This document shows, piece by piece, positions 41,372-46,277 of a stretch of DNA of 46,277 nucleotides. This DNA is from Candidatus Omnitrophota bacterium (GTDB lineage Bacteria; Hinthialibacterota; Hinthialibacteria; Hinthialibacterales; Hinthialibacteraceae): positions 1-46,277 of the forward strand of contig JABLXU010000043.1 in the NCBI GenBank assembly GCA_013177805.1, read 5' to 3'. A model generated the notes under the pieces. That model was not told the DNA's origin. It did not search any database and saw only the letters and a program-made list of their open reading frames with translations. Positions within the stretch are counted from its first letter, which is position 1, and every line of letters starts with the position of its first letter. The translations under genes were made by a program, and so were the position numbers.

Positions 41372-42430
41372 TCAAGTTCCTTTCCGGGCGCCTTCCAGGG
41401 TCCGGCGGCGGAGTTGATCGACGAAGACGGCGGCGATGATGATCAAGCCGATGATGATCCGTTGGACATGAGGAGAGATCCCCACAATCACGCAGCCGTT
41501 GCGCAAAATGCGGATGATAAATGCTCCCACCACCGAGCCGGTGATGGTGCCTTCTCCCCCCATCAGGCTGCCGCCGCCCACCACCACCGCCGCGATGATG
41601 TCTAGTTCCAGCCCGACCCCGGTAGTCGGCTGGCCCGACCGTAAGCGCGAGGCTTGCAGGATCCCTGCCAAGCCCATGGCGAATCCACCGAGCGTATAAA
41701 CCCAGATTTTTACGCGTTCCACGTTGACGCCGCACAGGCGGGCGGTTTGTTCGTTGGAGCCGACCGCGTACACTTGGACGCCGAAGACGGTGTATTTCAA
41801 TAAAAATCCCGCCGCCAAGGCCACTGGAATCAGGATAAAAAGCAAGTAGGGGATGATGATCGTCGTATCGCCGGTCACGGGGATTCGAATCACGGCGTTG
41901 CTGATTTTGTTGAACCATTCGGGAATATTGCGTTCCACCGGCAAGCCCATGGTCACCTGCAAGGCGGTCCCGCGGAGGATTTCCAGCATGCCCAATGTAA
42001 CGATGAAAGGAGGGAGTTTCCCCTTGGTGATGACCAGGCCGTTGATCATCCCGCAGACCGCGCCGGTGAAGAGGCCTGCGAGCAGGCCCACCGCGATGCT
42101 TTCGGAGGATACCATCGCCTGGGTGGCGAAGACGCCGGCGAGGGCGATGAGGGAACCGGCGGAGAGGTCGATCCCGCCGCTGACGATGATGAAGGTCATA
42201 CCCACCGCGCCTACGGCGATAACCACTGTCTGCGAGATGATATTCCCGATGTTGATCGGGCTCAGAAATTTGCCCGGTTCCCACGCGGCGAAGATGGCGG
42301 TGACCAGCACCAAGGCAAAGATGGGGCCGAGTTTGCCCGACAATTCAAGCAGTTTTTTTCCCATTGCATTGCATCCTGAAACCAGCCGGCTTTTTTTCTC
42401 CGGTTTTCCGGAAGGCGCGGCCGTGTACAC
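41372..42430 (-). CDS. Ribose-type ABC transporter permease
   Basis: The membrane subunit of a CUT2-family sugar importer (352 aa, about 8-10 hydrophobic segments). The family motif GMTFIIVSGGIDLSAGSLIAL (about 77-97) is clear, as is the late GSLMGGEGTITGSVVGAF, near the EAA-like coupling region. The frame begins with a GTG at 42430, 3 bases after the ATPase stop, which suggests coupling. An ATG at 42364 with AGGA 9 bases upstream is an alternative that removes 22 residues. It is the third gene of the importer operon. The substrate, a pentose or related sugar, cannot be set from sequence. Confidence 0.9.
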   Translation of the reverse strand: MYTAAPSGKPEKKSRLVSGCNAMGKKLLELSGKLGPIFALVLVTAIFAAWEPGKFLSPINIGNIISQTVVIAVGAVGMTFIIVSGGIDLSAGSLIALAGVFATQAMVSSESIAVGLLAGLFTGAVCGMINGLVITKGKLPPFIVTLGMLEILRGTALQVTMGLPVERNIPEWFNKISNAVIRIPVTGDTTIIIPYLLFILIPVALAAGFLLKYTVFGVQVYAVGSNEQTARLCGVNVERVKIWVYTLGGFAMGLAGILQASRLRSGQPTTGVGLELDIIAAVVVGGGSLMGGEGTITGSVVGAFIIRILRNGCVIVGISPHVQRIIIGLIIIAAVFVDQLRRRTLEGARKGT

Positions 42431-42433
42431 CGG

Positions 42434-43987
42434 TTAGTTTTTCCGGTTTTGGAAAACCGGACGGACCCGGGGGTTGGAATTGTCTTCCTTCGAGTTGTCT
42501 CCCTTGCTGAGTCCCGTGGCCAGGGCCATGACTCCGTCCGGATCGATCTCGTGGATCGTATATTTCCGGCTCAATCGGCCGCGGGCCATGACATATAGCG
42601 AATCGCACATGCCGAAGAGTTCGGGCAAGTAACTGGAAACCATGACCACTCCTTTGCCTTCCCGGGCCAGCGCGTCGATCAGGCGGTAGATTTCCACCTT
42701 GGAGCCGACATCGATGCCCCGGGTGGGTTCATCCAGCAGCGACACGAGGGCTTCGGCGCCCAGGAGGCGTGCGAGGGCCACTTTTTGTTGATTGCCGCCG
42801 GAGAGTTGATTGATCTTTTGATCGGGCGATTCCACCTTGATGCCGAGGTCGTGAATCAGCCGGGCGGTCAGTTCCCGGCCCTTGGAGGACGATACGATGC
42901 CGAAGCGGCTGACCTTCTTGGGTATGGACAAGGTGATATTGGTCTGGACCGACAAGGTTTGCGCCAAGCCTTCGCCCGCGCGGTCTTCACTGAGCAATCC
43001 GACGTGATGGCGCAGCATTTTCCGGGGCGTGGGGGGGATCACTGTAACCCGCTGGATTTGCAATTCATCCACCTGCGCGGGATCCAGCCCGAACAAGGCG
43101 CGCATCATTTCGGAACGGCCCGCGCCCACCAAGCCGGCGATGCCCACGATCTCGCCGGCGCGGACTTCCAGGCTGACGTTCTCCGTGCCGTTGGGGCTGC
43201 GGAGGCCGCGGACACTCAGCAGGACGTCTCCCATCACGCGTTCATGCCGGGGATAGAGTTCTTCGATTTTCCGGCCGACCATCATTTGGATCAGATCCTG
43301 GGGGGTGGCGCTGGCGATGTCACCGGATCCCACTTTTTCGCCGTCCCGGAGGACTGTGTAAACGTCCCCAATCTCCCCGAATTCCTCCAAATAGTGTGAG
43401 ATGTAAATGATCCCCACCCCCTGATCGCGCAGAGAACGGATTGTTTCGAAGAGTTTCCGCGTTTCCTTGTCGGAGAGGGCGGCGGTCGGCTCGTCCATGA
43501 TGATGACTTTGGCGTTGCAGCTCAGGGCCCGGGCGATTTCGACCAATTGCCGTTGCGCCACTCCCAGCCGGCGCACGGGCGCGCCAGGATCGATATCGGC
43601 TTCGAGGAGGGCGAAAATCTTGCGGGTGAGGATTTGTTGCTCTTGCGCGCGCATTATGCCGAAAGAGCTCAATTCGTGTCCCAGAAACAGATTGGCGTGG
43701 ACCGGGAGATCCAGGGCCAGGTTGAATTCCTGGTAGATCATGGCGATCCCCGCACGCAGGGCTTCCTTGGGATTGGAGACGGCATAGGGCCGGCCTTGAA
43801 AAAAGATTTCCCCTTCGTCCGGGGGGTGAACCCCGGTGAGGATTTTCATCAAAGTGCTTTTCCCCGCGCCGTTTTCTCCCACGAGGATATGCACCTGTCC
43901 GGAATGGACCCGCAAATCCACCCCTTGCAAGGCCTTGGTGGCGCCGAAGGCCTTGTGAATGTTGCGCATTTCCAGGAGCGGTTGCAC
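42434..43987 (-). CDS. Ribose-type ABC transporter ATPase (double NBD)
   Basis: The energising subunit of the CUT2 importer, 517 aa with two nucleotide-binding domains. NBD1 has Walker A GENGAGKST (37-45), the signature-like LGVAQRQLVEIARAL and Walker B VIIMDEPTAAL. NBD2 has the degenerate P-loop region GIAGLVGAGRSEMMRALFG, the signature LSGGNQQKVALARLL and the Walker-B-region LLDEPTRGIDVG. This asymmetry is normal for RbsA/MglA-type proteins. It starts with a GTG at 43987 with AGGAGGG about 11 bases upstream, 6 bases after the binding-protein stop. It would sit at the inner face of the membrane, bound to the permease encoded next. Confidence 0.93.
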   Translation of the reverse strand: MQPLLEMRNIHKAFGATKALQGVDLRVHSGQVHILVGENGAGKSTLMKILTGVHPPDEGEIFFQGRPYAVSNPKEALRAGIAMIYQEFNLALDLPVHANLFLGHELSSFGIMRAQEQQILTRKIFALLEADIDPGAPVRRLGVAQRQLVEIARALSCNAKVIIMDEPTAALSDKETRKLFETIRSLRDQGVGIIYISHYLEEFGEIGDVYTVLRDGEKVGSGDIASATPQDLIQMMVGRKIEELYPRHERVMGDVLLSVRGLRSPNGTENVSLEVRAGEIVGIAGLVGAGRSEMMRALFGLDPAQVDELQIQRVTVIPPTPRKMLRHHVGLLSEDRAGEGLAQTLSVQTNITLSIPKKVSRFGIVSSSKGRELTARLIHDLGIKVESPDQKINQLSGGNQQKVALARLLGAEALVSLLDEPTRGIDVGSKVEIYRLIDALAREGKGVVMVSSYLPELFGMCDSLYVMARGRLSRKYTIHEIDPDGVMALATGLSKGDNSKEDNSNPRVRPVFQNRKN

Positions 43988-43993
43988 GGCGGT

Positions 43994-45022
43994 TCATCCC
44001 TCCTGGAGGATGGAGAGATCGGGGGAGAGGAGTTTTTGGTTTTCGGGCTCGTCCATGTTGTCCGGGGTGATGAGATAGACGCCGGTGTCGATCCGCTTAG
44101 GCACATCTTGGCCTTGCAGATGGCTGACGATCGCTTTTACGCTCTCGTATCCCATCTTGAATGGATTCTGGAGCACAAGCGCGTGGATTTCTTTCTTGCG
44201 CAAGGCGTCGATCAGTTGGGGGGCCGAATCGAATCCAACGAAGAATTTTTTCCCGGCCTGGTCGATGGCCTGCAAAGCCAGCAGGGCCCCCGAGGTGCTC
44301 GATTCGTTGGGACCAAAGATCGCCTGAACATCGGGATGTTTGGCCAGCATGTCTTCCGTGACCGCGCGGGAGCGTTCCCGGTCGCTGTATCCGAACTGGG
44401 CGTCGACGATCCGGATACCGGGGAACTTTTGTTTCAAGGTTTCTTCGAAGCCGCGTTCCCGTTCCAGGGTGGAATTGCTGCCGGGATCGACTTTGGTGAT
44501 GATGAGCGATCCCTGGCCCTGGAGCAATTCTCCCATTTTTTCGGCCGCCGCCACACCGCCCTTGTAGTTGTCGGTGGCGACGAAGCTGACATAGTTGCCG
44601 GTGTTGATGCCCGAGTCGAAGATCACCACCGGAATGCCGGCGTTATTGGCATCTTCCACCACGCCCACCAGAGCTTCCTGGTCTTGGGGGGCGAGCACGA
44701 TGCCGTCCACTTGTTTTACGATGAAATCGTGGACGATGGAGATTTGCTGTTCTTTCATGGTTTCCGTCGGGGGGCCGTTCCAGTTGATCTCAACGCCCAG
44801 TTCCTTGGCGGCAGTGAGGGCCCCCGCGTGCACGGATTGCCAGAACAAGTGGGAAGTGCCTTTGGGAATCACGGCGATGACCAGTTTTGGGGCCGTGGCC
44901 GGTTCGGTGGAAGTTCCGGCCGGAGCATCCGAGGATGGTTGACCACACCCCGCGAGAGTCACCAGCCAAGCGGCCGCCATCCAAGCCGCGCCGGTTCTGC
45001 CCAATAACCGAAAGCGTCGCAT
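43994..45022 (-). CDS. Ribose-type ABC transporter substrate-binding lipoprotein
   Basis: A periplasmic binding protein, 342 aa, anchored as a lipoprotein: the signal ends in the lipobox LAGC with C26 (VTLAGCGQPS). A Ser/Ala/Thr-rich linker leads to a type I periplasmic-binding fold (VIAVIPKGTSHLFWQSVHAGALTA at the start of lobe 1; QVDGIVLAPQDQ; IFGPNESSTSGALLAL). The family is RbsB/peripla_BP_4, which binds pentoses, hexoses, autoinducer-2 or cyclitols. It is the first gene of the operon, with AAAGGAG about 8 bases before the ATG. The upstream gap of about 290 bases has no gene and no operator I can name. Confidence 0.93.
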   Translation of the reverse strand: MRRFRLLGRTGAAWMAAAWLVTLAGCGQPSSDAPAGTSTEPATAPKLVIAVIPKGTSHLFWQSVHAGALTAAKELGVEINWNGPPTETMKEQQISIVHDFIVKQVDGIVLAPQDQEALVGVVEDANNAGIPVVIFDSGINTGNYVSFVATDNYKGGVAAAEKMGELLQGQGSLIITKVDPGSNSTLERERGFEETLKQKFPGIRIVDAQFGYSDRERSRAVTEDMLAKHPDVQAIFGPNESSTSGALLALQAIDQAGKKFFVGFDSAPQLIDALRKKEIHALVLQNPFKMGYESVKAIVSHLQGQDVPKRIDTGVYLITPDNMDEPENQKLLSPDLSILQEG

Positions 45023-45316
45023 GAGATCATCTCCTTTCCCGAATGAATTCTCCCCGCCGGGCGGCGGAGAGGAAATCGAGGGTTGGGTTGTCTGAAATAT
45101 TTAGAACTTATGTGCTTTTGGCATAGGTATCCTGGAGTTTTTTAACCATCCAATACACCTTTTCAGGTGGTTCTCCAGTCCAGGTCATGGGATACCAATG
45201 CCGTAAATCGTTCCATTTTACGGCAAGATTCAAAGGAAACAAAGCGGCATAGCCAGGTATGGGGGCATTTCTTCAACGGCACGCCAGAGGAAAGCCGGGC
45301 AGGGTCCGGCGGAACC

Positions 45317-46277
45317 TCAATCTGATGAAGGCCCAGGGATGGCCCGGGATTTTTCGATGATTCGGAGAGGAACGAAGGTGATGGTATGGGGGACGGCGAC
45401 CACTTCAAAGTTATACGGCCGCGCGTGGTCGATATCGATGACTTTGGCCAGGTAATTCCCCTCGCGCACGGCGGGATTGGTGAGCTGTTTCAGGTGCCCG
45501 TTGAGATTGACGTGGCATTCCACGTCCAGCGAAGGTTGGATGACCACCTGGCCGTACCCCCGTTGGTCGAAATAGGCCTCGCTCAGGAAATGCGAATACA
45601 TGATCAATATGGAGGCGGTGACCGGCACGGTGATCAGCGTGCGCCGGAACCGGCTGGCCAACAGATCCGGGAGATACGTGAGCAGGAGCAGGAGGCAGGG
45701 AGCCGCTTCGATAGCGAACAGGTCCCAATCCTGATGGATGCCCAGGTTGGGATGCCAAGTGAGGGTGAAGACCGTGAAGCTCAGGGTATAGACCAGCAGA
45801 AACAAGCGGTCAGGACGGAACAGGCTGCGCGGGCCGGACCGCCATACCGCCCAGATTACCAGGGGCCAGAAGAGCCATGACCGCATGGTCCAGCCATAGA
45901 GGAAATCGGCCAGGTGTCCCCAATCGAACAGGGTGTAGAACCGTTCGCCGCTGGGATCTTCATGAAGTGGGATGAAATTCTCGGATGGTGACAGGCCTTG
46001 AATCGGCACGCCGAGAATCTGCCCGGAAATTTTGACGTAATAGGCCGCCACGAGGAGAGACAGTCCGCTGGCGATTCCCGAATAGTCCGAACCGCGCCGT
46101 TTGAGCAGGGGCAAGATGAGCAGCGAGGGAAAGGCGAAGAGAATCCCCAGGTGCATCCAGGCGGAGACGGAGAACGCCACCGCCGCGCGCAGGCTGCTGA
46201 ACCGGTCCCGCAGATATCCCACGGCGGCGTATCCGTAATAGAACAAGGTAGCCAGAAACAGGGTGTAGTATTCCGTA
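45317..46277 (-). CDS. Multi-pass membrane protein, 5' end off the window
   Basis: The frame is open through the right edge of the window (upstream residues read TEYYTLFLATLFYYGYAAVG), so the true start is missing and the visible TTG at 46246 is not the start. The visible part has about 6-8 hydrophobic segments. Loops are aromatic-rich, including TWHPNLGIHQDWDLFAIEAAP, and a soluble C-terminal tail has a short repeated-strand look (VECHVNLNGHLKQLTNPAV). It could be a membrane glycosyltransferase of the GT-C type or a related envelope protein, but no family is certain. It is transcribed in the same direction as the ABC operon, whose start is 294 bases away. Confidence 0.6.
   Translation of the reverse strand, partial: TEYYTLFLATLFYYGYAAVGYLRDRFSSLRAAVAFSVSAWMHLGILFAFPSLLILPLLKRRGSDYSGIASGLSLLVAAYYVKISGQILGVPIQGLSPSENFIPLHEDPSGERFYTLFDWGHLADFLYGWTMRSWLFWPLVIWAVWRSGPRSLFRPDRLFLLVYTLSFTVFTLTWHPNLGIHQDWDLFAIEAAPCLLLLLTYLPDLLASRFRRTLITVPVTASILIMYSHFLSEAYFDQRGYGQVVIQPSLDVECHVNLNGHLKQLTNPAVREGNYLAKVIDIDHARPYNFEVVAVPHTITFVPLRIIEKSRAIPGPSSD

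Noticed and set aside
43547..45007. Long open + strand frame opposite the ABC ATPase and binding-protein genes
   Set aside because: It spans two well-supported - strand genes and has no family features.

Overview
The window looks like a fragment of a chromosome from an uncultured, Gram-negative-type bacterium with GC in the mid-50s percent by eye. It has periplasmic export signals (Tat, Sec and lipoprotein), clear Shine-Dalgarno sites and sigma70-like promoters. Tat-exported Gfo/Idh/MocA oxidoreductases, a DUF1080 protein, a long cyanobacterial/plant-style IspH and a DnaD-like plus DnaC-like helicase-loader pair are a mix I associate with Planctomycetota/Verrucomicrobiota-like or candidate-phylum genomes. 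No rRNA is present, so I do not name a phylum. Both window ends are broken: the right end cuts a membrane protein, and the left ~135 bases look like a join of a histidine kinase fragment to a truncated rlmN.

Layout. 1-5000: truncated rlmN (-), cysE (+), a DnaD-like protein and a DnaC/DnaI-like ATPase (+), galU (+), and a tandem CDGSH iron-sulfur protein (-). 5000-22250: a surface-glycan/envelope region. It holds a membrane protein fused to a propeller-like repeat domain, two B12-binding radical SAM enzymes, a UGM-like FAD protein with a GT2 glycosyltransferase, an orphan sensor kinase, a GT-C membrane glycosyltransferase, an inositol-monophosphatase-like enzyme, a flippase with a GT4 glycosyltransferase, and a Maf/DUF115 protein. 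22650-29110: ispH with a near-ideal promoter, a ROK glucokinase, and dnaG followed within 5 bp by an M28/DUF4910-like protein that appears to have lost its metal ligands.

29300-36110: an exported YD-repeat-like protein, thiol peroxidase Tpx with a possible Fur/PerR operator, a second Maf/DUF115 protein, DoxX, a MerR regulator, a small membrane protein and a Prx6-type peroxiredoxin. 36290-45022: a sugar-use region with two Tat-exported Gfo/Idh/MocA paralogues, a DUF1080 protein, an exported CBM9-like protein and a complete ribose-type ABC importer (binding lipoprotein, double ATPase, permease). GalU, the glucokinase and the importer would feed nucleotide sugars and hexoses; the glycan region would use them.

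The most striking non-gene signal is a family of twelve related intergenic repeats, about one per 4 kb. Each is built on a CCCTCTCCC...GGGAGAGGG hairpin preceded by CCCTCACCCTG. All copies lie in the same orientation on the + strand, whatever the direction of the flanking genes. I saw no CRISPR array, tRNA, rRNA, transposase or phage gene.
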